Part shown: one piece after another, positions 38,801-48,005 of the stretch | Position numbering within the stretch: the stretch's first letter is position 1 | Layout of the letters: every line of letters begins with the position of its first letter | Origin: Rhodococcus qingshengii | Lineage (GTDB): Bacteria > Actinomycetota > Actinomycetes > Mycobacteriales > Mycobacteriaceae | Length of the DNA stretch: 64,000 bases | Direction of reading: 5' to 3' | Assembly: GCF_021025955.1 (NCBI RefSeq) | Contig: NZ_JAJNCL010000008.1 | Span: 186,001-250,000, forward strand | The notes under the pieces: generated by a model | The model's database searches: none | The model's input: the letters and a program-made list of their open reading frames with translations, nothing else | What the model was told of the DNA's origin: nothing | Program-made: the position numbers and the translations under genes

Positions 38801-39905
38801 GGCTGTAGATGGCAGGGCCGGCTTCGTCGGCATGTGAGGAAATCTTGGTCGCGAAGATCATGCCCATCTGGCTGATCAGGACGTACAAGACGATGGCGAC
38901 GGCCATGCCGCCGAACTGGCGCAGGCGGTCGTCGAGGCCCCACAGCGGCTTGAGCGAGATCTTCTCGCGGCGAAGCGCGGGGATCAGGCTGGCGGCCTGC
39001 ACGATGACGCCGATGGTGATGCCGATACCGAGGGTGAGCAGTTTTGCATCGCCCATCGAGACCGGATCAAGCGAGATCTCACCGGGAGTGAAGCGATAGA
39101 CCACGAGCACCACGAGGACGACGACATTGTTGAGTACGGGAGCCCAGGCTCCGGGCTTGAAGATCTGCCTGGTGTTCAGAAACGCTGTGAACAGTGCCGA
39201 CAGCCCGTAGAACAGGATCGCCGGCAGAAGTAGATACGACAGCGCCGTGGTCAGGTCGGTGCTGACCTTGCCGTCTTCGGACAGGAAGACGTATTTGGTG
39301 AGTACGGGTGCTGCCAGGGTCGCGAGCAGCGCGGCCATGCCCAGTAGGACGAGCGATGCCGTGAAGAGGCGTCGGACAAATGCTTCGCCGTGATCGGCGT
39401 CCTCCCGCTCGGCGCGGACCAGCACTGGGACGACGATCGCGGTCAGAACGGCGCCCAAGACGAGCTCCGCGATCATGTTCGGGATCTGGCTGGCGACGGT
39501 GAACGAACTGGCGATGGCCGGGCCGAGGACCATCAGGATCATCAACTGCTTGGCGAATCCCGTGATGCGGCTCGTCAGCGTCGCGATCGCGATGGAACCC
39601 GTCGCCGCGAGGAGTCGAGAGTTCGTCTCCTTGCGTTCCCCGACCTGAACATGGGCGTCGGTGTCGAACTCGTCCGACTTGGTCGTCTGCCGATCGGCGA
39701 ATTCCATCTCGGCTTCGCGGTACCTGGGGTAGTCGCGGATCACCGGGATGGTCATGGTGGGTGCGTCGTCGAAACGTGCGTCCGGGTTGACCGGCTGAAT
39801 CGGGTAGCCGCGCTCCCACGGTGGCATCCGAGGATGCGAGCGGGTCGTGGCACTCTTGCGGGTGATCGCCGAGCGGCGACCCTCCTCGGGTGGATTCCCG
39901 GTCAT
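35886..39905 (-). CDS. murJ: MurJ lipid II flippase fused to a pseudokinase
   Basis: The 1339-residue fusion resembles M. tuberculosis Rv3910. Residues 1-98 are cytoplasmic. The MurJ (MviN) membrane domain spans about 99-620 and flips lipid II. A Pro/Gln/Ser-rich linker (about 625-842) contains repeats such as QKPQQG and SKTPSAPV. A pseudokinase spans about 846-1095: its glycine-rich loop reads APHGGTRGLQFWEA, and the usual HRD and DFG triplets are absent. A single membrane segment (about 1133-1157) leads to an extracellular domain (about 1204-1339) with a discoidin-like fold. In mycobacteria PknB phosphorylates the pseudokinase and FhaA then restrains MurJ. The ATG overlaps the DUF6049 stop. 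Confidence 0.93.
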   Translation of the reverse strand: MTGNPPEEGRRSAITRKSATTRSHPRMPPWERGYPIQPVNPDARFDDAPTMTIPVIRDYPRYREAEMEFADRQTTKSDEFDTDAHVQVGERKETNSRLLAATGSIAIATLTSRITGFAKQLMILMVLGPAIASSFTVASQIPNMIAELVLGAVLTAIVVPVLVRAEREDADHGEAFVRRLFTASLVLLGMAALLATLAAPVLTKYVFLSEDGKVSTDLTTALSYLLLPAILFYGLSALFTAFLNTRQIFKPGAWAPVLNNVVVLVVLVVYRFTPGEISLDPVSMGDAKLLTLGIGITIGVIVQAASLIPALRREKISLKPLWGLDDRLRQFGGMAVAIVLYVLISQMGMIFATKISSHADEAGPAIYSQAWLLLQLPYGVLGVTVLTAIMPRLSRNAAADDTPAVVDDLSVATRLTMITLVPIIMFLTFMGPQVGEALYGYGRFGPEQAERLGTAVSWSAFTLIPYALVLIQLRVFYAREQAWTPTWIVLGITAVKIAFSALAPVFASNSDQVVILLGAANGLGYITGAIIGGCLLHRSLGNLQMANVGKTVWSVVLASLAGSLTMLAVDRVLGFDQLTERFGGPGSMVRVAVGGILMLAITFTILYFKKVPEVLSVTVAVSRKIRSLTGRAEPDTRNNTDDDVTELIPAIRTKSNEQERPGALPYPGHGRTGSQPARIRGRAIDGEGARVSDDNVSGNKSAGTSAVKASEQKSTASSGTPASTSSSASASQKPQQGQKPQQGQKPQQPAQRPVQKPQQPVQKAAPPVPPVSVSNTPSAPVSKTPSAPVSKTPTPKTPAPDKKAPESQKTAAARTSSPAAPRTAAAGSASRPAQRPMPRGPKLIPGASVAGGRYRLLAPHGGTRGLQFWEALDVKLDREVALTFVDADQRGDDDSQSGPQAVLSRTLRLGRINSPGLARVLDVVRGSSGGIVVAEWTPGRSLREMAETTPSPIGAARAIRALAAAAEAAHRTGGALSIDHPDRVRISINGDAVLAFPATLADADSTSDVRGLGAMLYSLITARWPLAEPSAGPVGGLLPAGRGADGNIVEPRVVRPEVPFDISAVAVRALQSESGIRTAATVQHILDQASVVNDKTEMIPALRLGHREQGASGHALNDPEAIEAEKKKSTRMLAALTALGVFTVIVLILLVVWVASFLSGGSSDTPLSEQSFGLTTEATAPENNSPAPAPAAATVPVAASAVTVFSPQGTPDQPATAKNAIDGNPATAWSSDSYFQPFPSLKNGVGLMVTLADAANLKNIAITSDSPGTVVEIRSAPSANTSLDQTKEIGSGVLKNGVTDIPLSSDGSGQYVLVWITQLSTESGQNQTSISEIAFTAAK

Positions 39906-42256
39906 GAGCGTTCGTACCCTTCATCTGCTGGGTCCGGCTGACCCTTGAATCGATGCCACAGCCGTCGCCCTGCCAGGAACAGCAGCAACCCTCCCGCTGT
40001 CGCCGTCACGGCGGCCAGGGGACGACCGTACGCATTCGACCGTACGGTCACGCTGGTCGGCGTACCCAATTGGCGGCCATCTGTCGTGGTCAGCGAGAAG
40101 TTGACTTCCAGCTTGCGAGAATCGTTCATTTCCGCGGGCACAGTCAACTGTCGGCTACCTCGCGGCGGCAGCTGTTTGGGACCGATGTCACTGATCTGCA
40201 TCTCGGGTGGGGCTTCCACACGCAGGTCGACGTTGATGGCGATTGGCAGTTCGTTGCGCGCGACCAGCAGGAGCGGACTCTGCCCCGACGCGAGTGTGTA
40301 GACGCCGCCCGGCGACACGACACTGACGGCCCGGTACATCCCGTCGACGGCTTCGGTGACGTTGTCTGCGCGGATGGTCGCAGCGCGCTCCGCCCGATCG
40401 ATCGAAGCGGAGTCGACGTTGCGGCGATCGGCCAAAGTCATCGAGCGGAGTAGATCTTCGCGGAGCGGCGCCGTGAATCCCCGGGGGGTGAGCGAAGCCG
40501 CCGGATCGTCCACGAGCGATGCTTCGAGCCCGTCGATACGCGGAAGTTGGGTGGTTGCGGTCTCGACGACGGACGTCTGCGGACCGTCCTGGGTAGCCCG
40601 GTCCGGGTAGTCGAGAGTGGCGGCGTCCGTCGCGCCCGGTTGTCGGCCGAGCAGTGCAGGTAGGGCCTGAGGTGAGGCGAGCCCGGACCGGATGAGGGTC
40701 GCGAGCATCGAGAGCACCGCGGTGGCGTCGTTGCTGTCTGCGGTCCACAGTTGCGGCGGCGCGAAGATCTGATTGCGCGGCAGCGACGTCGGCGTCAGCG
40801 CGGCCCAGGCCATCGCACCCAGCGCGTCCTGACGCCGGGCGCTGCGCGATTCGATGTCGATGGTCGGCGCGGTGTCGTCGGGGATGTACGACGGGACCTG
40901 CGGTTCCGAGCCGGTGGCGGCCAAGGCTGCGGCTGCCGAGGTGTCGAAGGCAAGCGCGTCGAGTGAGCCGGTTATCCGCGACGACAGCTGCGGGGCTGCC
41001 GAGTCGACGGAGGTGTCAGCCACCATCGCTGTGGTGGGATTCACGCTCAGCACCTCTGCGGTGGCCGAGTCGAGGACACCCGAATCGGGCCAGACGAAAT
41101 CTCGCAGTGAAGTCACGCCGAGGATGTTGTCGACGATGTCTGCCGGGCGTGCGAGCGCGGTAGCCGTCAGTTCCGGATTGGCCACCGAGGTGACCGCGGC
41201 AAGATCGGCCTGCGCGAACGGAACCGCCGTCGTGCACATCGAGGACGCGAGAGTCTTCACCCGGCTGAGCCATTGGTTGGCGGCGTCGCTGCCACGGCCG
41301 TCGTGCGACGGTCCGGTGGGATCGGACGAGTTGTCGGCCACGAGGTATCCGCGAGTCATGTTCTCGACGGTGATCAGAAGATCCGGGTCGATTGCCAGGC
41401 AGAGCGCGTCGGTGACGCGGCGATCGGTATCGCTCTCGGGCTTGGTGGCGCTCTCCACCGCATCGACCAACGCGTCCAGACGGCCGCCGTCGGAAAGTTC
41501 GGTGGCAAGTTCGTCGTCGATCAGGCGTACGGGCTCGTTGACCGCGCCCGGGATTCCGCCGACGAGTCGGGGAGCGTCGGCCAGCGGCCACATCAGCGTG
41601 ACGCCGATCGGGGCGGATGTGTCGGGGGGAACGACGGCCGTGGCGGACGAACTGGGGGTTCCGGCTGTGGCGTTCGATTCGGCTGCGGCCGGCACACCGA
41701 GGACAGGGAGCAGGAAGCGTGCGTCGTCGAGTCGGGCGGCACCGCCGTATTCCGGGGTGCCGTTCACGTTGACGAGCATCGGGTAGACGCCGGGTTCGGT
41801 GATGTCGAGGGACAACCCGGTTGTGCTCCGGAGCGGCAGGGTCAGTGTGAACAGCTTGGACTGGCCGGTGTCGAGGGTGGTGGCGACGGTGTCGAATTCG
41901 CCGACCGTGTCGAAAACAGTCTGGTCGAAATCGAGTGCTGCGCGCACGTCCGAACTGGAGTCGATCGCGGGAGCGCGTTGCAGCCTCACTCCGACGTCCT
42001 CGACGGGACGGTCACCGACATTCTTCACCGTGCCCTTGACCACGACGTTGCGGTCGCTGGTGGTCGTCACCGTGGTCGGTGCGGTGGAGTCGATGGTCAG
42101 CTGCAGAAATTTGGCATCGTTGGTGTTTCGCGCCGGGGCGCGCTCACTGGGCTGGCTGGACGGAGCGGCCCAGGAGACGGCCGTCGTTGCAGGCCCGAAA
42201 CCGACAGCGGCCATCACCAGAGCGGCCACACCGGCCCGCCGCAGAGCCATTCTCAT
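39902..42256 (-). CDS. DUF6049 secreted/membrane protein
   Basis: The 784-residue protein starts with a signal peptide ([19 protein letters not shown]) and ends with a membrane anchor near residues 755-775 ([22 protein letters not shown]), so most of it faces outside. It matches DUF6049, the family of Rv3909, always next to murJ and the NUDIX gene in mycolate actinobacteria. Function unknown; the coupling with MurJ (ATGA overlaps on both sides) suggests an envelope-assembly role. The ATG at 42256 overlaps the NUDIX stop. Confidence 0.85.
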   Translation of the reverse strand: MRMALRRAGVAALVMAAVGFGPATTAVSWAAPSSQPSERAPARNTNDAKFLQLTIDSTAPTTVTTTSDRNVVVKGTVKNVGDRPVEDVGVRLQRAPAIDSSSDVRAALDFDQTVFDTVGEFDTVATTLDTGQSKLFTLTLPLRSTTGLSLDITEPGVYPMLVNVNGTPEYGGAARLDDARFLLPVLGVPAAAESNATAGTPSSSATAVVPPDTSAPIGVTLMWPLADAPRLVGGIPGAVNEPVRLIDDELATELSDGGRLDALVDAVESATKPESDTDRRVTDALCLAIDPDLLITVENMTRGYLVADNSSDPTGPSHDGRGSDAANQWLSRVKTLASSMCTTAVPFAQADLAAVTSVANPELTATALARPADIVDNILGVTSLRDFVWPDSGVLDSATAEVLSVNPTTAMVADTSVDSAAPQLSSRITGSLDALAFDTSAAAALAATGSEPQVPSYIPDDTAPTIDIESRSARRQDALGAMAWAALTPTSLPRNQIFAPPQLWTADSNDATAVLSMLATLIRSGLASPQALPALLGRQPGATDAATLDYPDRATQDGPQTSVVETATTQLPRIDGLEASLVDDPAASLTPRGFTAPLREDLLRSMTLADRRNVDSASIDRAERAATIRADNVTEAVDGMYRAVSVVSPGGVYTLASGQSPLLLVARNELPIAINVDLRVEAPPEMQISDIGPKQLPPRGSRQLTVPAEMNDSRKLEVNFSLTTTDGRQLGTPTSVTVRSNAYGRPLAAVTATAGGLLLFLAGRRLWHRFKGQPDPADEGYERS

Positions 42257-42825
42257 CCGGCGTCCGGTTCCTTCGGGTGCTGTTCTTGTCGTATTTCCGT
42301 TCGCGGCATTTCGGCGATCATCTGCGATGCAAGTTCGGCCAGCTTGCGCTCGTCGGCGTACGCGAGTCTCGAGTGCAGTTCCGTCAGCGGCACCCAGGCG
42401 ACTTCGGTGACCTCGATGTCCTCGTCGGAGAGTTCACCGCCGAGAAAGCGGAGGAGATAGTGATGCACGGTCTTGTGGACACGTCGACCCTCGGTCACGA
42501 ACCAGTAGTCGATGCTGCCCAGCGGTGCCAGGACGGTTCCCTGGATACCGGTTTCTTCTTCGACCTCACGCATCGCGGTTTGCTCAGCGGTCTCACCCTG
42601 CTCGATATGGCCCTTGGGTAGCGACCAGAGTAGGCGTCCGCGCCGGTCGGTTCGGCCGATCAGTGCAGCGCAGAGGCGTTCCGGAGGTCCGCCCCAGCCA
42701 TCGACGACCAAGCCGCCCGCAGAAGTTTCACGGACGGTTCGCATCAAAGGTTTATCGGGGTTGCCGACGGCAGGTCGACGCCGCGGGTTGCGGCGACTCC
42801 TGTTTGTTCGTTCGGCACCAGACAC
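42253..42825 (-). CDS. NUDIX hydrolase (MutT4-like)
   Basis: This 190-residue protein has the complete Nudix box [21 protein letters not shown]. It corresponds to Rv3908 (mutT4) by position and probably hydrolyses a nucleoside diphosphate derivative. I chose the GTG at 42825: a TAGTAT -10 element at 42833-42838 lies eight bases before it, as in leaderless transcripts, and the resulting [10 protein letters not shown] start is plausible. An earlier start at 42873 lacks any site. It is divergent from pcnA and heads the operon NUDIX-DUF6049-murJ. Confidence 0.88.
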   Translation of the reverse strand: MSGAERTNRSRRNPRRRPAVGNPDKPLMRTVRETSAGGLVVDGWGGPPERLCAALIGRTDRRGRLLWSLPKGHIEQGETAEQTAMREVEEETGIQGTVLAPLGSIDYWFVTEGRRVHKTVHHYLLRFLGGELSDEDIEVTEVAWVPLTELHSRLAYADERKLAELASQMIAEMPRTEIRQEQHPKEPDAG

Positions 42826-42936
42826 CTCATCGATACTAGTTGGCCTTGCAGCGTTGCCCGGTAACCCGCGCAAAGCGGTCTATCGCGTTCGTATGCGCGT
42901 TCTGCTATTTGCGCACCTTAAGTAAGCTCCTTTCAC

Positions 42937-44388
42937 GTGACTGTCCCTATCTCCGACGCTGATCGCCGCCTACGACTGCTTGCCGACGCCACTGCAACGC
43001 TCGGCACGTTGTCCGACGTGTTGAACCCGCTCGGTGAGCGTTTTGCCGCGGCCGGTCACGAGCTTTTCCTGGTGGGTGGCAGTGTTCGCGACGCTATTCT
43101 CGGCCGCTTCAGTGGAGATCTGGACTTCACGACGGACGCCAGGCCGGAGAAGGTTCAGGCTCTGCTCAAGGGCTGGGTGGACAAGCAGTGGGACACCGGC
43201 ATCGAGTTCGGGACCATCAGCGCCATCAAGCACGGCCAGGAGATCGAGATCACGACCTTCCGGGCCGACGCTTACGACCGCGTCTCACGTAATCCGATAG
43301 TCGAGTACGGCACGACGTTGGCCGACGATCTGGTGCGCCGCGATTTCACCGTCAACGCGATGGCGATGAAGATCGGCGCGGACGGTTCCTACACTTTTGT
43401 CGATCCACTGAACGGCATGGACGCCCTGCTGGCCGGAGAGCTCGATACTCCGTCGGCGCCGGAGAACTCGTTCAACGACGATCCGCTGCGGATGCTGCGC
43501 GCAGCCCGGTTCGTCTCGCAGCTTGGTTTCACGTTGAACAATCGCGTTTTCGAGGCCATCAAGGAGATGGCGTCGCAGATCGAGCGGATCACCGCTGAGC
43601 GTGTGCAGGTGGAGCTGAGCAAACTGATGCTGGGCATGTACCCGGTGGACGGCATCAACATGATGGTCGACTCCGGGCTGGCCGCGTACGTGCTGCCCGA
43701 GGTTCCGCAGATGAAGCTCGAGATCGACGAGCATCACCAGCACAAGGACGTCTACCAACACTCCCTCACCGTGCTCCAGCAGGCGATCGACCTCGAAGAA
43801 GGTGATCCCGACCTTGTATTGCGTTGGGCCGCACTGCTTCACGACATCGGGAAGCCGGACACCAAGCGCAACGAGCCAGGCGGTGGCGTCAGCTTCCACC
43901 ACCACGAGGTGGTCGGTGCCAAGCTGGTGCGCAAGCGCATGCGTGCCTTGAAGTTCTCGAAGCAGATGGTCGACGACGTTTCGCAGCTCGTGTTCCTGCA
44001 CTTGCGCTTTCACGGCTACGGCAAGGGGCAGTGGACCGACTCCGCGGTGCGGCGGTACGTCACCGACGCGGGCGAGCTGCTCCCCCGGCTGCACAAGCTC
44101 GTCCGTGCGGACTGCACCACGCGTAACAAGCGTCGCGCCGCGCAGTTGCAGGCCACGTACGACGACATCGAAGAGCGGATCGCGCGCATCGCGGAGCAGG
44201 AAGACCTTGCTCGGGTGCGTCCGGACCTCGACGGTAACGCCATCATGGAACTGCTGAACATCCCGGCGGGCCCGCAGGTGGGCAAGGCATGGACATTCCT
44301 CAAGGAACTGCGTCTGGATCGCGGCCCGCTTGATCGTGACGAGGCCGAAGCCGAACTGTTGAAGTGGTGGGCTACCCAGCAGGGCTAG
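42937..44388 (+). CDS. pcnA: CCA tRNA nucleotidyltransferase / poly(A) polymerase family
   Basis: This 483-residue enzyme adds or repairs the 3' CCA of tRNA, needed here because the tRNA genes in the window do not encode CCA. It has the N-terminal LVGGSVRDAILGR and DLDFTTDA (metal-binding aspartates), RRDFTVNAMA, and a C-terminal HD domain with HHQHKDVYQHSLTV and HDIGKPDTK. The GTG start at 42937 has no clear ribosome binding site. The order with the NUDIX gene is Rv3907c-Rv3908. The stop overlaps that of the convergent MFS gene. Confidence 0.95.
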   Translation: MTVPISDADRRLRLLADATATLGTLSDVLNPLGERFAAAGHELFLVGGSVRDAILGRFSGDLDFTTDARPEKVQALLKGWVDKQWDTGIEFGTISAIKHGQEIEITTFRADAYDRVSRNPIVEYGTTLADDLVRRDFTVNAMAMKIGADGSYTFVDPLNGMDALLAGELDTPSAPENSFNDDPLRMLRAARFVSQLGFTLNNRVFEAIKEMASQIERITAERVQVELSKLMLGMYPVDGINMMVDSGLAAYVLPEVPQMKLEIDEHHQHKDVYQHSLTVLQQAIDLEEGDPDLVLRWAALLHDIGKPDTKRNEPGGGVSFHHHEVVGAKLVRKRMRALKFSKQMVDDVSQLVFLHLRFHGYGKGQWTDSAVRRYVTDAGELLPRLHKLVRADCTTRNKRRAAQLQATYDDIEERIARIAEQEDLARVRPDLDGNAIMELLNIPAGPQVGKAWTFLKELRLDRGPLDRDEAEAELLKWWATQQG

Positions 44389-45683
44389 TTAGTTTCTCGT
44401 CTTCTGCGGTTGATCAGCACCGCTGACAAGCCGGCGGCATAGACGCCCGCACCGGCAAGGGCCAGGCCGACGCTCTTGCCGTCGGGTGCGATCACCGTCG
44501 ACGCGGCCGCGATCGCGCCGATGAACGCGACGTTGAACACGGTGTCCTGCAAGGCGAATACCTGGCCACGACGGTCGTCGTCGATGTCGATCTGCATGGC
44601 CGCGTCACCGCTGAGTTTCACGGACTGTCCGGCGATTCCGAGCAGGAAAGCGGCGATCAGCAGCGATCCCTGAGTCAGGGTGGTCACGAAAACGAGCTGG
44701 ACGAGAACCGCGCACACGAGGGCGTACGTGATCGTCCGTGAGCGACCGAACCGCGGGATGAGGAACGGTGTGACCAATGCCGCGATCAGCATTCCGATGG
44801 CCGTTGCGCCGACGGCGACGCCGAATCCGGCCATCCCTCTAGGTAGTTGGGATCCGTTCGAGGTGTCGCGTAGGACGAGCACCATGATGAGGGTGTTGAT
44901 GCCGAAGCAGATGCGGTGTGCTCCGATCCCGATCATTGCCGTGGTGACGCCGGGCGCTTCCCACACAGCGGTTGCACCAGTGCGCAGTCCGGCTGTTACC
45001 GAACGGATGGCGCTGGCACGAATCACTTCGTCGGCCACTGGACCAAGTGAGCGGGCGGTGAACCTGGCCGCGGCGAGGGCTGCGATCACCGATCCCAGTG
45101 CTGCGATGGCCACGGCTGCGCCTGACGCTCGATCCCCGGCGCCGATCACGCCGATGATCGCTACCGCTGCCGAAGCGCCCAGAGCAGCTACCACCGAACC
45201 AGCGGTTGTGAGAACGGAATTGGTTGCCACCAGCCACGATTGTCGGACGACCTTCGGCAGGGCTGCGGATACGCCTGCCCCGACGAAGCGGCTGACTCCG
45301 ATTGCAGCAAGCGCACACGTCAATAACAGAGTGTCACCGCCGCCGGCCACCAACAGCACCGCAGTGGTCAGGATGAAGAGCCCGCGGAGCACGCTCGCCC
45401 ACAGGAGCACCAGGCGGCGGTCCCAACGATCCAGCAGAGCGCCGGCAAAGGGCCCGATCACCGAATAGGGAAGGAGCAGTACGGCAAAGCCGGCCGCTAT
45501 CGCCACCGGATCGGTTTCGCGTTCCGGGTTGAAGAGGATTGCGCCGCCGAGCGCGGCCTGGAACATTCCGTCGCCGAACTGGCTGGAAAAGCGGACGAGC
45601 GCCAGCCTTCCGAGGCCGGGTGATTCACGCAGGGTGTGCAGTACGCGCTGCCAGGCCTCGCGGCGGTTCGAGGCTCGGTTCAT
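44385..45683 (-). CDS. MFS transporter
   Basis: The 432-residue membrane protein has about 12 membrane segments and the MFS loop LLDRWDRRLVLLWASVL between segments 2 and 3. It resembles the enterobactin-exporter-like/MFS_3 group. Substrate unknown. Its stop overlaps that of pcnA by three bases, so the genes converge without a terminator. It starts 23 bases downstream of the stop of the acyl-CoA dehydrogenase gene and may be co-transcribed with it. Confidence 0.8.
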   Translation of the reverse strand: MNRASNRREAWQRVLHTLRESPGLGRLALVRFSSQFGDGMFQAALGGAILFNPERETDPVAIAAGFAVLLLPYSVIGPFAGALLDRWDRRLVLLWASVLRGLFILTTAVLLVAGGGDTLLLTCALAAIGVSRFVGAGVSAALPKVVRQSWLVATNSVLTTAGSVVAALGASAAVAIIGVIGAGDRASGAAVAIAALGSVIAALAAARFTARSLGPVADEVIRASAIRSVTAGLRTGATAVWEAPGVTTAMIGIGAHRICFGINTLIMVLVLRDTSNGSQLPRGMAGFGVAVGATAIGMLIAALVTPFLIPRFGRSRTITYALVCAVLVQLVFVTTLTQGSLLIAAFLLGIAGQSVKLSGDAAMQIDIDDDRRGQVFALQDTVFNVAFIGAIAAASTVIAPDGKSVGLALAGAGVYAAGLSAVLINRRRRETN

Positions 45684-45706
45684 AAGCGGAAACTGTAGTG
45701 GGTGGG

Positions 45707-47344
45707 TCAGGCGCCGATCTTGACGGTCGCCCGCTCGAGGATCGGCGCGACGTCGATCCCCCTCGGCAGGGTTCCGAACACGCTCCCCCAGCTATTTCCG
45801 AGCCGACTCGCGCAGAATGCGTCGGCCACCGCGGGGTGCCCGTACCGAAGCAGCAGCGAGGCTTGCAGTGCGAGTGCCATGTCGCCGACAATCTTTCGCG
45901 CCCGGTATTCGATGTCGTCGAATTCGCCGAATGCCGCCTCGAGATCCCGCACGGCCTGATCGAAGTGGGCGTCCACGCCACTCGCTTGTTTCAATTCGTC
46001 GAAGAACACCTGCAGTGTTTCGGGTTGCTTCGCCATCGCCCGGAGTGTGTCGAGCGCCGCGACGTTGCCCGACCCTTCCCACACCGAGAGCAGCGGAGCC
46101 TCGCGATAGATGCGCGGCATCCGGGATTCCTCGACGTATCCGTTTCCGCCCAGACATTCGAGTGCCTCGGCAGCGTGGATCGGTCCGCGCTTGCAGACGA
46201 AGTACTTGCTCACGGCCAACGAAATGCGTCGTAGCGCGGTCGCGTGGGCATCGCCCGCGGTTGCGCGGTCGGTCAGAGCGGCCAGCCACATCGCGACGGT
46301 AGTCGACGCTTCCGATTCCACCGCCAGATCTGCCAGAACATTTCGCATCAAAGGTTGGTCGATCAGGTTGGCGCCGAACGCACTTCGATGATTCGCGTGG
46401 TGAACTGCCTGCATGGTACCGACGCGCATGCCGGTGGCCGTGCCGATCGTGCAGTCCAACCGGGTCATGTTGACCATCTCGATGATGGTGCGCACGCCCC
46501 GGCCTTCTTCGCCGACCATCCACGCGAGAGCGTCGCGGTACTCGACCTCACTGCTCGCGTTGGAATGATTCCCCAACTTGTCCTTCAGGCGCTGTAGGTA
46601 CATGTTGTTGAGCGAGCCGTCCGGCAGGACCCGCGGAAGAAAGAAGCACGACAGGCCACCCGGTGCCTGGGCGAGGACGAGGAACACGTCCGACATCGGC
46701 GCGGAGGTGAACCACTTGTGGCCCGTCAGCAGGTAGCTGCCGTCGGATTGTGGCACTGCCCTTGTGGTTCCGGCACGAACATCCGAACCGCCCTGCTTTT
46801 CCGTCATCGACATACCGGCGATCAATCCGGGTTTGGTGAGGGGAGCTTTCAGCGCCGGATCGTAGTGCCGCGTGGTCAGGAGGGGTTCGTACTGCGCGGC
46901 CAGATCCGTGTTGTGCCGCAGCGCGGGGATCACGGCGTACGTCATGGAGATGGGGCAGCCGTGACCGGCGTCGGTTTGACCCCACACGGCCATCTTCGCG
47001 GCGCGGACGAGGTGTGCGTGTGGATTCGGGTCCACCCACGGAGCGCCGTGCAGTCCCAATTCCACTGCGGTGCTCATGAGTTGGTGATAGGCGGGGTCGT
47101 AGCGGACCTCGTCGATACGGTTGCCGTAGCGGTCGTGGGTTCGTAGGACGGGCGGGTGCTCCTCGGCCAGATCGCCCCACTCCTGGGCTTGCGCGCTTCC
47201 GGCGCGGACCCCGACGCGATGAACCTCTTCGAGCGCGTCCGAAGCTCCCTCGCGGTGCAGTGCCTCGAGAATCGGCGCGTATTCGGCTGCGTCGTAATCG
47301 ATCAGGGGCGGAACCTGATTAGTGACCTCATGCGTGGGTGTCAT
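45707..47344 (-). CDS. Acyl-CoA dehydrogenase family protein, AidB-like
   Basis: This 545-residue flavoprotein is longer than usual acyl-CoA dehydrogenases (about 380) and matches the AidB group. It has an N-terminal extension with the substrate-side fold, MTEKQGGSDVRAGTT, HKWFTSAPMSDVF and LGGNGYVEESRMPRIYREAPLLSVWEGSGN, the last typical of AidB. AidB is linked to protection from alkylating damage and binds DNA in E. coli; whether this one does is not known. It begins 17 bases inside the TetR gene end, so the TetR product probably regulates it. Confidence 0.87.
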   Translation of the reverse strand: MTPTHEVTNQVPPLIDYDAAEYAPILEALHREGASDALEEVHRVGVRAGSAQAQEWGDLAEEHPPVLRTHDRYGNRIDEVRYDPAYHQLMSTAVELGLHGAPWVDPNPHAHLVRAAKMAVWGQTDAGHGCPISMTYAVIPALRHNTDLAAQYEPLLTTRHYDPALKAPLTKPGLIAGMSMTEKQGGSDVRAGTTRAVPQSDGSYLLTGHKWFTSAPMSDVFLVLAQAPGGLSCFFLPRVLPDGSLNNMYLQRLKDKLGNHSNASSEVEYRDALAWMVGEEGRGVRTIIEMVNMTRLDCTIGTATGMRVGTMQAVHHANHRSAFGANLIDQPLMRNVLADLAVESEASTTVAMWLAALTDRATAGDAHATALRRISLAVSKYFVCKRGPIHAAEALECLGGNGYVEESRMPRIYREAPLLSVWEGSGNVAALDTLRAMAKQPETLQVFFDELKQASGVDAHFDQAVRDLEAAFGEFDDIEYRARKIVGDMALALQASLLLRYGHPAVADAFCASRLGNSWGSVFGTLPRGIDVAPILERATVKIGA

Positions 47345-47951
47345 CGAAGCTCCCTAACGATCGAAGGGTGAAGGCGAGAATGGCGTCGATCGTGGCGGGA
47401 TCGGTGGTGCCGCCGCGAAGCGGAAGGATCAGGGCCTCGCCGATTGCCCCGACGATGCACGCTGCCGTCAGAGTGGCGTCCTGTGGCGGTATCTCACCGG
47501 TGTCGACTGCCGAGCGAATTGCGGTGGCCAGGCAATCGCGGAACGATTCACGAAACATGAGGCGCTGTTCGTCGACGAGTGGATCCACCGGTTCCACCAG
47601 CAGGGCATAGGCGAGAACCGGTGCGCGCATGGCACGTTCGGCGAAGGTACGAACCGACGCTGATACGGCGGAGCGGTGGTTGCCTTCCAGATGTCGGGCG
47701 CTGTCTCCGGCGTCCCGGGCTGCGGATACCTCACGGCTGCAGACAGATTGGAACACTTCGGCGAACAGTTCGCCCTTGCCGTCGAAATGTCGATACAGCG
47801 TCCCGGTGCCGACGCCGGCGTTCTTGGCCACCGCGGCGATGGAGCATCCCGCATAGCCGTGGGTTGCTACTGCCGTCGTGGCGGCCTCGAGCAGTCGGGC
47901 ACGTTGGGCGTCCAGTCTTTCCTGTACTGCCGGAGTGCGGCGATAGGCCAT
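47328..47951 (-). CDS. TetR family regulator upstream of the AidB-like gene
   Basis: The 207-residue regulator has the HTH CSIAAVAKNAGVGTGTLYRHFDGKGELFAE (about residues 34-63, in shorter recognisable pieces) and a C-terminal ligand domain. I chose the ATG at 47951, which gives MAYRRTPAVQERL; the frame is open 12 codons earlier. It overlaps the AidB-like gene by 17 bases, suggesting one transcript and autoregulation. Confidence 0.87.
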   Translation of the reverse strand: MAYRRTPAVQERLDAQRARLLEAATTAVATHGYAGCSIAAVAKNAGVGTGTLYRHFDGKGELFAEVFQSVCSREVSAARDAGDSARHLEGNHRSAVSASVRTFAERAMRAPVLAYALLVEPVDPLVDEQRLMFRESFRDCLATAIRSAVDTGEIPPQDATLTAACIVGAIGEALILPLRGGTTDPATIDAILAFTLRSLGSFDDTHA

Positions 47952-48005
47952 GTGAAGAAGTGAACACCCGTTCCGTTCTTGCGTCAAGAGCCCCTGGCTG
48001 CAGAT

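Noticed and set aside
42930..42943. parS-like TTTCACGTGA at the pcnA start
   Set aside because: Only ten of 14 positions match and the outer arm is lost.
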